This document shows positions 24,042 to 31,261 of a stretch of DNA of 64,000 nt, piece by piece. The stretch covers positions 510,867 through 574,866 of the forward strand of contig NZ_CP084028.1 in NCBI RefSeq assembly GCF_020181595.1. Direction: 5' to 3'. The notes beneath the pieces are model-generated. The model saw nothing but the letters and a program-made list of their open reading frames with translations, was not told the origin of the DNA and did no database searches. Position 1 is the first letter of the stretch. Each line of letters opens with the position of its first letter. Made by a program: the position numbers and the translations under genes. The stretch comes from [Mycobacterium] vasticus (lineage in GTDB: Bacteria > Actinomycetota > Actinomycetes > Mycobacteriales > Mycobacteriaceae).

Positions 24042-25728
24042 GGACGTGATCCTCCTCAGGGATAGGTGGCGCGGCGCTGAGAAACGGTGCGAACGGCGGG
24101 AGTTCATCGGCGGCGCACTGCACGCCGATCACCGACGGGCCGTCGTGGGCCAGAGCGGTGCGCACCGCGGCGACGAATCCGCCGGCGTCGGTGGTGTCGA
24201 TGGCGTGCAGCCCCGGGAACATCGACGCCACACCGGCGCCGAGGTGACTGGGTGTGAACCCGTTGTAGCTGTGCAGGCCCTCGAAGAACAGCTGTTCGCG
24301 GGCCACGCACATGGCGTGAGCATTGTTGTTCAGCAACACGAACATGATCGGGAGCCGGTACTGCACCGCGGTGTGGATCTCCATGCCGTGCATGAAGAAT
24401 GCCCCGTCGCCGGCGACCACCACGGTGCGCCGGCCCCGGCCGGCCGCCATCCCGATGCCGGCGCCGAAGCTGTAGCCCATCCCGCCCATACCCAGGGCGA
24501 CCAGGAACCGGCCGTCGCGTCGCGGCGGCAGGTAGTGGATGGCCGCGGCGCCGGTGTTGCCGGCGTCGACGACGATGTCGGTCCCGTCGGGCAGTTCGCG
24601 GTCGAGGACGGCCATCGCGTCCCGGTAACGCACTCCCGGCCCGGTGCAGGGTGGGGGGCGCAGCTCCGTGCGCCCCAGGGTGTCGGGCACCCTCAGCCAC
24701 CGGGGCCGTCCGGGCCCGGACAGCGCGTCGCACAGGATCCGCAGCGATGCCCGCAGGTCGACGGTCTGCACGTGTGTGCACGGCAGATACGGTGGCGCCG
24801 AGCCGATCGACAGGGTGCGGGTCGCCCCCAGCGCCTCATCGAGCCCACCGCGTGCGGTCTGCGATAGCCGGGTACCCACCACCAGGCACAGTGCACTGCT
24901 GGCGATGGCGTCGGCGACCGTGGGGTGGCCCATCACGCCGGACACGCCCAGCGCCGACGACGAGCCGAAACCCGGTGTGCCGGAGACGTCTTTGGCGTCG
25001 GGTACGCACACCACCCTGGCTCGCAGCAGGGTGCGCAGTTGTTCGAGTTCTTCCCGGGCGTCGTCGCGGGCCACCTGTTCTCCGGCGATGATGGTGACCG
25101 GGCCGTGCGCAATGTGCAGCGCACACAGAATGGGTTGCGGGCTGCTGATGACCTGCGGCTCGGCGGCCCGGTGACCGTTGCGCGGACAGCCGCCGGTCGT
25201 GACGGTGCCCTGCTGAACGTCTTTGGGCAACAACAGCACCGCCGGACCGCCGCGGCGGGCTGCGGCGAGGGCGCGTGGCAATGCCGAGACGATGTCGTCG
25301 GGGTTGAGCACCCGTTCGCAGAACACCGACACGGTCGAGAACAGTGCTTCGGCGTTCAGTGTGCCGTTGCGGCCACTGGTGTCCTGGAAACTGCCGCGGC
25401 CGTCCATGGCATGCGGGGCCTGGCCGACCAGGGCCAGCACCGGGACGCGGCTGGTGAACGATTCACCCAGTGCCGCCACCAGATTCAACGCGCCGCCGCC
25501 CGAGGTCGCGGCCACCACCCCCAGGCCGGCGCCGCTGCGGCTGTATCCGTCGGCCATGGTGGCGGCCCCGAACTCGTGCTTGGCCAGCACCATGGTGATG
25601 TCGGGCTGGAAGTAGGCGGCGTCGAAGAGGTCTTCGATGTTCGCGCCGTCCACACCGAATATGTGGCGGACTCCGGCGGTCGTCAGTCGAGTGACAAGGT
25701 GATCGACCGCGGAATGTTTCCTGGACAT
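24019..25728 (-). CDS. thiamine diphosphate-dependent enzyme (acetolactate synthase/decarboxylase-like)
   Basis: 569 residues from MSRKHSAVDHLVTRL. Three-domain ThDP fold: N-terminal PYR domain with the cofactor-activating Glu52 in LAKHEFGAATMADGYSR, a central Rossmann domain, and the C-terminal PP domain with VVVAGDGAFFMHGMEIHTAVQ (GDG near 440) and LLNNNAHAM (metal/diphosphate motif). These enzymes make acyl-anion equivalents from 2-oxo acids, giving decarboxylation or carboligation to acyloins. It is the first gene of an operon with SRPBCC, KAS III and aminotransferase genes. The ATG follows the SigL-type -10 by six bases, so a leaderless mRNA is predicted; the longer upstream frame is therefore rejected. 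Confidence 0.9.
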   Translation of the reverse strand: MSRKHSAVDHLVTRLTTAGVRHIFGVDGANIEDLFDAAYFQPDITMVLAKHEFGAATMADGYSRSGAGLGVVAATSGGGALNLVAALGESFTSRVPVLALVGQAPHAMDGRGSFQDTSGRNGTLNAEALFSTVSVFCERVLNPDDIVSALPRALAAARRGGPAVLLLPKDVQQGTVTTGGCPRNGHRAAEPQVISSPQPILCALHIAHGPVTIIAGEQVARDDAREELEQLRTLLRARVVCVPDAKDVSGTPGFGSSSALGVSGVMGHPTVADAIASSALCLVVGTRLSQTARGGLDEALGATRTLSIGSAPPYLPCTHVQTVDLRASLRILCDALSGPGRPRWLRVPDTLGRTELRPPPCTGPGVRYRDAMAVLDRELPDGTDIVVDAGNTGAAAIHYLPPRRDGRFLVALGMGGMGYSFGAGIGMAAGRGRRTVVVAGDGAFFMHGMEIHTAVQYRLPIMFVLLNNNAHAMCVAREQLFFEGLHSYNGFTPSHLGAGVASMFPGLHAIDTTDAGGFVAAVRTALAHDGPSVIGVQCAADELPPFAPFLSAAPPIPEEDHVHVTASTR

Positions 25729-25734
25729 GCCAGT

Positions 25735-25762
25735 GACACGGCACGAAACTCCCATTGGTTCA
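25735..25762 (-). promoter_or_regulatory. SigL-type promoter overlapping the rslA stop codon
   Basis: Minus strand TGAACC (25762-25757), 16 bases, CGTGTC (25740-25735), six bases, then ATG of the ThDP gene. The first three bases of the -35 are the TGA stop codon of rslA. It should give SigL-dependent, leaderless expression of the four-gene operon in addition to read-through from sigL-rslA. Confidence 0.78.
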
Positions 25763-26446
25763 CATCGTGCGCTCCAACAGCACATTGCCGTTGTCAGCCG
25801 AAACAACTTGCACCGCAGCGATTTGATCGGTGGGCGTCGAGATGCTGCCCGCCGGCGTCGCGGTGTGGCCGGGCTGTGCCACCCAGGTCGCCAGCCGGGT
25901 CTGGCTGCCGTCACGGCCGACGACCACTAGTGCCAGGGTGTCGTGGTGGGCGGTGACCGGCGCCAGGCAGACACAGCTCAAGTCGATGACGCTGCCCCAG
26001 GGCATGCTGCTGACCGCGACGGTCGAGGCCAGTGCGGTGGTGCCCACCTGCGCCATCGGCAACCCAGTGGGCGCCGGCGGGCTCGATGGGGAACCGCCGA
26101 CACCGACCAGTACTCCGATGCCCAACACGGCGGCAGCGGCAGCGGATGCGGTCCACGTCAGCAGCCGGGTGCGGCGTCGTCGTCGCCGCACGGTGTCCAG
26201 CAGTGTCGGCAACAGTTCGTCGGATAGCGCCGCGGGTTCGGCGTCGCCGATGGCGGCCACCGTGGCGGGTTCGAGTTGGGACAGCAGCGCCGGGACGCCG
26301 CTGATCTCGCTGACCGCGGCCCGGCACGCCGGGCAGCCGGTCAGGTGGTCCTCGAACTCGCGGCGGTCGGCCGCCGACAGTGAACCCAGGACGTAGGCGG
26401 CGTCCCACATCGCGTAGCGGTGGCCGTCGTCGATCGGCGTGCTCAT
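25760..26446 (-). CDS. rslA: RslA-like zinc-associated anti-sigma factor
   Basis: 228 residues. The cytoplasmic N-terminal anti-sigma domain contains His34-x3-Cys38-x2-Cys41 (HLTGCPACRAAV), the zinc-binding signature, within MWDAAYVLGSLSAADRREFEDHL. A basic stretch (RRRRRRTRLL) precedes one transmembrane helix near residues 95-115, and an extracytoplasmic domain of ~110 residues with a CVC motif follows. In M. tuberculosis RslA binds domain 4 of SigL and releases it on oxidation (from memory). ATGA overlap with sigL. Its stop codon forms part of the next promoter. Confidence 0.9.
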   Translation of the reverse strand: MSTPIDDGHRYAMWDAAYVLGSLSAADRREFEDHLTGCPACRAAVSEISGVPALLSQLEPATVAAIGDAEPAALSDELLPTLLDTVRRRRRRTRLLTWTASAAAAAVLGIGVLVGVGGSPSSPPAPTGLPMAQVGTTALASTVAVSSMPWGSVIDLSCVCLAPVTAHHDTLALVVVGRDGSQTRLATWVAQPGHTATPAGSISTPTDQIAAVQVVSADNGNVLLERTM

Positions 26447-26976
26447 CGCGTCACTCCCATCTCCTGCAAAGCCAGGCGCAGCGCCCGCACCGCGTAGTGC
26501 AGGCGAGATTTCACCGTTCCCTCGGCGATGTCGAGGTCGTCGGCGATCTGGCCGGTGGTCCAGCCACGGTAGTAGGCCCGTTCGATCACGGCCCGGTGTT
26601 CGGTCGACAGTTGGGTCATCGCCTCGGCGATCAGCATCCGATCCAGTGCGCCGTCCACCTCGTCGCGGGTGGGCTGCTCTGGTGCGGTGGTCTCGTCGAA
26701 TGAGCTGACGACGTTGCGGAAGCGGGCGCTGCGCCGCTCGTCGATGATCATGTTGCGCGCGACGGTGCACAGCCAGGCCCGCGGTGAGCGCTCGGTGTCG
26801 CTGGTGACCTCCGGGTGCTGCCAGGCCCGCAGCAGCGTCTCCTGGACGACGTCTTCGGCGCGGGCCCGGTCGCCGGTCAGACGCATCGCGTAGCGCCACA
26901 GCATGGCGGCATGCTCGTCGTAGAGCGTCCGCATCAACGCGGCTTCCTGGTCCGGCGGGACACCGAATCGAGGCAC
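26443..26976 (-). CDS. sigL: ECF sigma factor SigL
   Basis: 177 residues from GTG 26976. An upstream GTG at 26985 would lie directly on the AAGGAGG ribosome site (26991-26985), whereas 26976 is spaced by eight bases and gives the same length as M. tuberculosis SigL. Domain 2 is LYDEHAAMLWRYAMRLTGDRARAEDVVQETLLRAWQHPE with ARNMIIDERRSARF; domain 4 is LSTEHRAVIERAYYRGWTTGQIADDLDIAEGTVKSRLHYAVRALRLALQEMG. It forms an overlapping pair with rslA and has its own SigL-type promoter, so it should autoregulate. Its targets in the window appear to be the neighbouring polyketide and dioxygenase operons. Confidence 0.93.
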   Translation of the reverse strand: MPRFGVPPDQEAALMRTLYDEHAAMLWRYAMRLTGDRARAEDVVQETLLRAWQHPEVTSDTERSPRAWLCTVARNMIIDERRSARFRNVVSSFDETTAPEQPTRDEVDGALDRMLIAEAMTQLSTEHRAVIERAYYRGWTTGQIADDLDIAEGTVKSRLHYAVRALRLALQEMGVTR

Positions 26977-26997
26977 GCAGATCACCTCCTTCCTAGT

Positions 26998-27025
26998 GAC
27001 ACGGGGTGCGCACCCGTCGGGTTCA
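26998..27025 (-). promoter_or_regulatory. SigL-type promoter of sigL-rslA
   Basis: Minus strand TGAACC (27025-27020), 16 bases, CGTGTC (27003-26998). The predicted transcription start at ~26991 falls on the first base of AAGGAGG, giving a leader that consists of little more than the ribosome-binding site. Confidence 0.78.
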
Positions 27026-27051
27026 TGCGCGCAGCCGCGTGTTCGTGACGA

Positions 27052-28602
27052 TCAGTCGGCGATCCAGTTCCCGTGGAATCCGTGCGGCACGCGCTGCGGC
27101 AGCCGCACCCGGGCGACCGGTTTCGCGTCGAAGTGGGCGGCGTCGATGATCACCAGGTCGCTGCCATCGCGCACCGGGTCGTAGACGTAGGTCAGATACC
27201 AGCCGGCCGATTCGTCGGCCTGCCCCCGGGCCGGCGCGAACACCGCCTCACCGGGGGTGCCGGACAGGCCGTTGAGGCCGAACCGGTGCACCTCGGCGCT
27301 ACCCCGCGCCAGGTCGTAGCGCAGCAGGCTGTTGTTGGTGACGGTGACGGCATAGCGGGCGTCGGCGCCGATCAGCCGGTCGTCGACGCGGGGGAACTCG
27401 ACGTGCCGGTCGTCGAGCTGGACCTGTTCGACGGTGCCGGTCGCGAGGTTGATCGTCCAGCGCCACAAGGCGGCATCGGTCTCGAAATCACTGTTGTGGC
27501 GCCACATCTCCGGGTAGCGGACCACCTGCAGCACTATCGCGTCGCCGTGTTGAGATGGTGCGTCGAAGGCGTTGGCGATGTGGAAGACGTAGCAGGGGTC
27601 GACGTCGAACCAGTGCACCGGGCCGTACGGGTCGTCGCGGCGCAGCACCCCCAGTCGGGCGCCGTAGTCGTCGTCCCAGCGGAACGGCAGGTCACGGTCG
27701 TAGCGTCCGGTGAGCGCGACCTCCAGGTTGAACACCAGTGGCAGATCCAGGAATACGACATGCTCGGTGGTCAACGCGAAGTCGTGCATCAGCGTCATGC
27801 CGGGCACGTCGATGGGCCTCCGGATGGTCAGCTCGCCGTCGGCGGTCGCCCGGTAGTAGTTGACGTGCGGATCGAGGATGTCGCCGAGGCCGAAGAAGTG
27901 CAGCTCGCCGGTGGTGGGGCAGATCTTGGGGTGCGCGGACATGGAATCGGATAGTTTCCCGGCGAAGTCGTAGACGCCCAACGTCTTGAGGTCGGTGGTG
28001 ATCTCGTACGGCAGTGAGGATTCCATCAACGCCAAGGTCTTGCCGGCGTGGCGGATCACGTGGGTGTTGGCGACGCTGGCATGCAGGTTGCGGCTGCCGT
28101 CGTCGTTGAACAGCTCCGGTGGGCGCCCGAAGCTCTCGGTGCGCACCCAGCGGTTGCGGTACCAGGCCGCCCGCCCGTTCTCCAGCCGCACCCCGTGGAC
28201 CATTCCGTCGCCGGTGCACCAGTGTCCGCCCGCGGCACGGGGATTGGGCCCGTTGCGCAGATACCAGCCGTTCAGTTCGGCTGGGATGTGTCCCTCGACG
28301 GGCAGATCGAATGCGGTGAGTTCGTCGGGTACCGGGGCATAGTTGCCGGTGCGGAAGATCGGAAAGACCGTCTCCGGGGGCTGGATCACCGGGGCAGCGG
28401 ATCGCGGGTGAGCGGTGGCGGCGGCGTCGTCGTGATCCACCAGCGACAGCAGTGCCGGCAGCCCCGACAGTTCGTTGACCGCGTCCCGGCAGGACAGGCA
28501 CCCGGTGAGGTGCGCCTCGAACTCGCGATGGTCGGACTCCGACAGCGACCCCAGGACGTAGGCGGCATCCCACAGGGCGTACTCGTGGCGGGAGGTGGTC
28601 AT
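27052..28602 (-). CDS. anti-sigma (RslA-like) domain fused to carotenoid cleavage dioxygenase
   Basis: 516 residues in one uninterrupted frame from the ATG overlapping the sigma4 gene stop. Residues 1-58 (EYALWDAAYVLGSLSESDHREFEAHLTGCLSCRDAV) are an RslA-type anti-sigma domain with zinc ligands His31, Cys35 and Cys38, nearly collinear with RslA encoded just downstream. No transmembrane helix follows. From about residue 78 to the end is a full carotenoid oxygenase (RPE65/CCD family) with the four iron-binding histidines: His224 (SAHPK), His273 (MHDF), His341 (FHIAN) and His510 (GFHGNW). CCDs cleave carotenoid or related conjugated double bonds with O2. The fusion is predicted soluble and cytoplasmic. 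It could sense or make an apocarotenoid and pass that state to a sigma domain, or be a fusion by deletion that keeps only the enzyme; both are inference. Confidence 0.9.
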   Translation of the reverse strand: MTTSRHEYALWDAAYVLGSLSESDHREFEAHLTGCLSCRDAVNELSGLPALLSLVDHDDAAATAHPRSAAPVIQPPETVFPIFRTGNYAPVPDELTAFDLPVEGHIPAELNGWYLRNGPNPRAAGGHWCTGDGMVHGVRLENGRAAWYRNRWVRTESFGRPPELFNDDGSRNLHASVANTHVIRHAGKTLALMESSLPYEITTDLKTLGVYDFAGKLSDSMSAHPKICPTTGELHFFGLGDILDPHVNYYRATADGELTIRRPIDVPGMTLMHDFALTTEHVVFLDLPLVFNLEVALTGRYDRDLPFRWDDDYGARLGVLRRDDPYGPVHWFDVDPCYVFHIANAFDAPSQHGDAIVLQVVRYPEMWRHNSDFETDAALWRWTINLATGTVEQVQLDDRHVEFPRVDDRLIGADARYAVTVTNNSLLRYDLARGSAEVHRFGLNGLSGTPGEAVFAPARGQADESAGWYLTYVYDPVRDGSDLVIIDAAHFDAKPVARVRLPQRVPHGFHGNWIAD

Positions 28603-28874
28603 GGCGCCAGTCCCATGTCTCGCAGGGTCTGCTGGAGGGCGTGCAACGCGTAGTGCAGCTGGGCCTTCACGCTGGCTTCGGCGATGCCCAGGTCGGCGGC
28701 GATCTGCCCGGTGGTCCAGCCGTGGTGGTAGGCGCGGCGCAGTAGCCCCTGGTTGTCGGGGGACAGTTGCGCCAAGGCGTCGTTGACCAGGATGCGGGCG
28801 GAATCGTGACCCATCGCGGCCGCGGTCTGACCGCGGTCGAATATCCACCTGTTGCTGGTTTCGTCGAAACCCAT
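28599..28874 (-). CDS. orphan sigma domain 4 protein (ECF, SigL-like)
   Basis: 91 residues from ATG 28874, preceded by GGGAGG at seven bases. Residues ~32-88 (LAQLSPDNQGLLRRAYHHGWTTGQIAADLGIAEASVKAQLHYALHALQQTLRDMG) align directly with SigL domain 4, including the helix-turn-helix that should read the -35 element. There is no domain 2, no linker and no -10 recognition part; the first ~30 residues are not sigma-like. It overlaps the anti-sigma-dioxygenase gene by ATGA, as sigL overlaps rslA. It could bind the anti-sigma domain of the fusion, titrate RslA away from SigL, or sit on TGAACC sites as a decoy. It is not simply a decayed gene fragment, since start, ribosome site and promoter are intact. 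Confidence 0.85.
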   Translation of the reverse strand: MGFDETSNRWIFDRGQTAAAMGHDSARILVNDALAQLSPDNQGLLRRAYHHGWTTGQIAADLGIAEASVKAQLHYALHALQQTLRDMGLAP

Positions 28875-28893
28875 AGACCAGCCTCCCGGAAGT

Positions 28894-28921
28894 GACACGA
28901 CACGGCGGGGCGTTCGGTTCA
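28894..28921 (-). promoter_or_regulatory. SigL-type promoter of the sigma4/anti-sigma-dioxygenase operon
   Basis: Minus strand TGAACC (28921-28916), 16 bases, CGTGTC (28899-28894). The predicted start at ~28887 coincides with the GGGAGG ribosome site, the same minimal-leader arrangement as for sigL. This supports descent of the operon from a sigL-rslA duplicate and its continued control by SigL. Confidence 0.78.
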
Positions 28922-28999
28922 CGTCAGGTCGAAGGTGATTCCAGTGTGTCGCGGGTGGGCCGGCGATGCCAGGGTTTGACGAAAGGTTTGACGGTTCCG

Positions 29000-29785
29000 C
29001 TAATTCGCAGCGTCCGGCCCGGTGGTGACCAGCGTCAGCTCCCAGGCGGCCAGCCACGGCTTGATCAACTGTGCGACGGAGTACTTGTGGGGGCCATCGC
29101 ATTTCGGTTCGGAGTAGTCGCCGTTGGACACCGCGATGAAAATCCCGACGGCTTCGGCGGTGCCGTCGGGCAGAACCCGGTAGGTGGGGCCGCCGGAGTC
29201 CCCGCAGATGCCGGTGGTGGCGAAGCGGACCTTGTTCGCCTCGGCGGCGACCACCGGCCCGCACAGCGCCCCGCCGCTGCGAATCCCGAGATGGCACAGG
29301 GTCTCTCCGACCTCGACGTGCTCGGCCAGTCCCGTCAGCGGGTGTCCGTCGACCTCGGAGGTCAGCGCGATCCTGCCGGGGTGATCGAGGGTGATCAGCC
29401 CGATGTCGAAGTCGTTCCAGTCCGAGCCGTCGTTGACGCTTTCGGTGAAGGTGCCCACCACCGGGTACTTGTAGAGCCCGCCGTGGTGCACCGCCACCTG
29501 GCCCGGCCCGCCGCCGGTGTTGCAGTGCCCGGCGGTGAGAAGCCCGGGCCGGCCGTCCTTGGTGCGCACCAGAAAACCCGCGGTGCAGGCGACGTTGTCC
29601 GAGCCGTCCGCGGGGCTGACGTTGATGCCGATCCCGGGGCCCAGGGCGTGGGCGGTCGGGGTGGGGATGGGATGGCGCAGCGGGTGGGTGTGGTTGACCC
29701 AGATCGCGCTGCCGAGGATCGCGATGAAGACGACGACGGTGATGATGCGGCCCGCCAGGGTCTTGAGCGAGCGCTTCGGCGGCAC
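29000..29785 (-). CDS. trypsin-like serine protease, membrane-anchored or secreted
   Basis: 261 residues. An N-terminal basic stretch and one hydrophobic segment (about 13-30, IITVVVFIAILGSAIWV) form a signal anchor. The chymotrypsin-fold triad is visible: His87 in LLTAGHC, Asp127 in NDFDIGLITL and Ser197 in CGDSGGP, with Cys67/Cys88 and Cys164/Cys175 likely disulphides. It should act outside the cytoplasmic membrane; substrate unknown. Its tandem paralogue (29796-30590) is 10 bases upstream and shares most of the sequence pattern, pointing to a local duplication. Confidence 0.9.
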   Translation of the reverse strand: MPPKRSLKTLAGRIITVVVFIAILGSAIWVNHTHPLRHPIPTPTAHALGPGIGINVSPADGSDNVACTAGFLVRTKDGRPGLLTAGHCNTGGGPGQVAVHHGGLYKYPVVGTFTESVNDGSDWNDFDIGLITLDHPGRIALTSEVDGHPLTGLAEHVEVGETLCHLGIRSGGALCGPVVAAEANKVRFATTGICGDSGGPTYRVLPDGTAEAVGIFIAVSNGDYSEPKCDGPHKYSVAQLIKPWLAAWELTLVTTGPDAAN

Positions 29786-29795
29786 GGAGCTGACT

Positions 29796-30590
29796 CTACT
29801 GTTCCTGACCCGGGCGGTCCGTCGTCACCAGTGTCAGGTCCCAGGCGCGCAGCCATGGCTTGATCATCTGGGCGATCGAATACTCGTGGACCTCATCGCA
29901 TGTCGGCTCGGAATGGTCGCCGTTGGATACCTCGATGTAGATGCCGACGGCTTCGGCGGCCCCGTCGGGACGGAGTCGGTAGACCGGCCCGCCGGAGTCT
30001 CCGCACTGCCCGGTCGCCGCGAACCGCACTTTGTTCTGGTCGGCATAAGCCACCGGCCCGCACACCGTCGTATCGCTGCGAATGCCGAAGTGGCAGAGAA
30101 TATCCCCCTGTTCGACTTGCTCGGCGAGGCCGACCAGCGGGTGGCCGTCCACGTCCGGAGTCAGCTCGATACCGTCGATGCCCTTGTGCTCCAGGGTGAT
30201 CAGCCCGATGTCGAAGTCGGTCCACTGGTTGCCGCCATGCACGCTCTCGACGAACCGGCCGACCTCCGGATACACGTACAGCCCGCCGTGGTGGATGGTG
30301 ACGGTCCCGTCGGTACCCGGCTCATTGCAATGTCCGGCCGAGAGCAGCCCGGGCTGGCCGTCGGCGGTGTGCACCAGGAAGCCCGCCGTGCAACTGATCC
30401 CGTTGGTGCCGTTCGGTCGGGTGATGTCGATGCCGATACCCGGGCCGATCGCGTGCGCTGCTGGCATCGGGATGTTCTGGCGTCCCGGGTGGGTGTGGTC
30501 CACCCAGAGCGCGGCGGTGACGATCGCAACGATGACGGCGCCGCCGGCGACCTTGCCGGTCAGGGCTTTGAAGACTCTTCGCAGGGCAAT
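29796..30590 (-). CDS. trypsin-like serine protease, tandem paralogue, probable ATT start
   Basis: The frame is open from a TAA at 30602-30600. No ATG, GTG or TTG occurs until GTG 30503, but a start there would delete the membrane anchor. Upstream codons read RRVFKALTGKVAGGAVIVAIVTAALW, which aligns with the anchor of the sister protein (KRSLKTLAGRIITVVVFIAILGSAIW). The aligned start is ATT at 30590 (or CTG two codons later), giving 264 residues against 261 in the sister. His (SAGHC), Asp (TDFDIGLITL) and Ser (CGDSGGP) are all present, so the protease should be active outside the membrane. A plain GTG start at 30503 (235 residues, no anchor) is the alternative. Confidence 0.78.
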   Translation of the reverse strand: MALRRVFKALTGKVAGGAVIVAIVTAALWVDHTHPGRQNIPMPAAHAIGPGIGIDITRPNGTNGISCTAGFLVHTADGQPGLLSAGHCNEPGTDGTVTIHHGGLYVYPEVGRFVESVHGGNQWTDFDIGLITLEHKGIDGIELTPDVDGHPLVGLAEQVEQGDILCHFGIRSDTTVCGPVAYADQNKVRFAATGQCGDSGGPVYRLRPDGAAEAVGIYIEVSNGDHSEPTCDEVHEYSIAQMIKPWLRAWDLTLVTTDRPGQEQ

Positions 30591-30689
30591 ATCCCGACTT
30601 TACCGTGGGGTGCGGGTCTTGTTGCCGGGCCTACCGGGGGTTTTCGGCGCACAATGGATGCAGGGGAAATCTCTACGGAGGTGTGAACG

Positions 30690-31157
30690 ATGAGTACCGC
30701 GAATCGATCCCAAACCACCACCCGGACGTTCGCTCGGGTGATCGGGCCGTTTCTGGCCATCATGATGGCGACCGCTGCCGCGCGTGCCCCGGAGCTGTGG
30801 CCGCAGGTCGCGAGTTGGTCCGGCGACACGCTGTGGACCTGGTCTGTGGGGGCGTTCACGCTGATCGCCGGCCTGGTGGTGATCGCGCTGCACCCGTACT
30901 GGCGTGGTGTCGCCGCGTTCAGCATCTCCGGGCTCGGCTGGCTGACCGCTGTGAAGGGGGCGATGCTGGTGGCGTTCCCGACGGTGTTGTTATCCGCGCC
31001 CGCCGACACCATGGGGTCCATCTGGGTGTTCCGGATTGTCTACGTCGCGCTTGCGCTGCTGGGGCTGTACCTGACGTACATCGGGTGGGCGCCCGGGGAT
31101 CATGGGCATGCGGCGCCGGAGGGGAAAGCGGAGGGGGTTTTGCGCCGGGCGGCGTGA
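30690..31157 (+). CDS. small integral membrane protein
   Basis: 155 residues with a good GGAGG site eight bases before the ATG. Four hydrophobic stretches (about 18-33, 51-67, 74-97 and 108-125) suggest a four-helix membrane protein with a short charged C-terminal tail (GDHGHAAPEGKAEG). No recognisable family motif or catalytic residues are evident. It is divergent from the protease pair; there is no operon partner, because the HNH fragment downstream is on the other strand. Confidence 0.75.
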   Translation: MSTANRSQTTTRTFARVIGPFLAIMMATAAARAPELWPQVASWSGDTLWTWSVGAFTLIAGLVVIALHPYWRGVAAFSISGLGWLTAVKGAMLVAFPTVLLSAPADTMGSIWVFRIVYVALALLGLYLTYIGWAPGDHGHAAPEGKAEGVLRRAA

Positions 31158-31261
31158 GGGGGCTGTAGCCGTCGGATAGCTGTGTCGGACGCCGCTCGGT
31201 GGCCTCGCTGTCGAGGCCCAACCGGGTGACGCCAACCGTGCTGAATTGCGCGGCAGGATGA

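Noticed and set aside
27052..28602. The anti-sigma/dioxygenase fusion as an artefact of a missed stop or frameshift
   Set aside because: Both domains are in one frame without any stop, the linker is short, and start, ribosome site, ATGA overlap and promoter are all in order. An assembly error cannot be fully excluded without reads.
28875..29297. Upstream extension of the orphan sigma-4 frame as a hidden sigma domain 2
   Set aside because: The extra 141 codons are antisense to the protease gene and show no sigma-2 motif; the GGGAGG site and predicted promoter fix the start at 28874.
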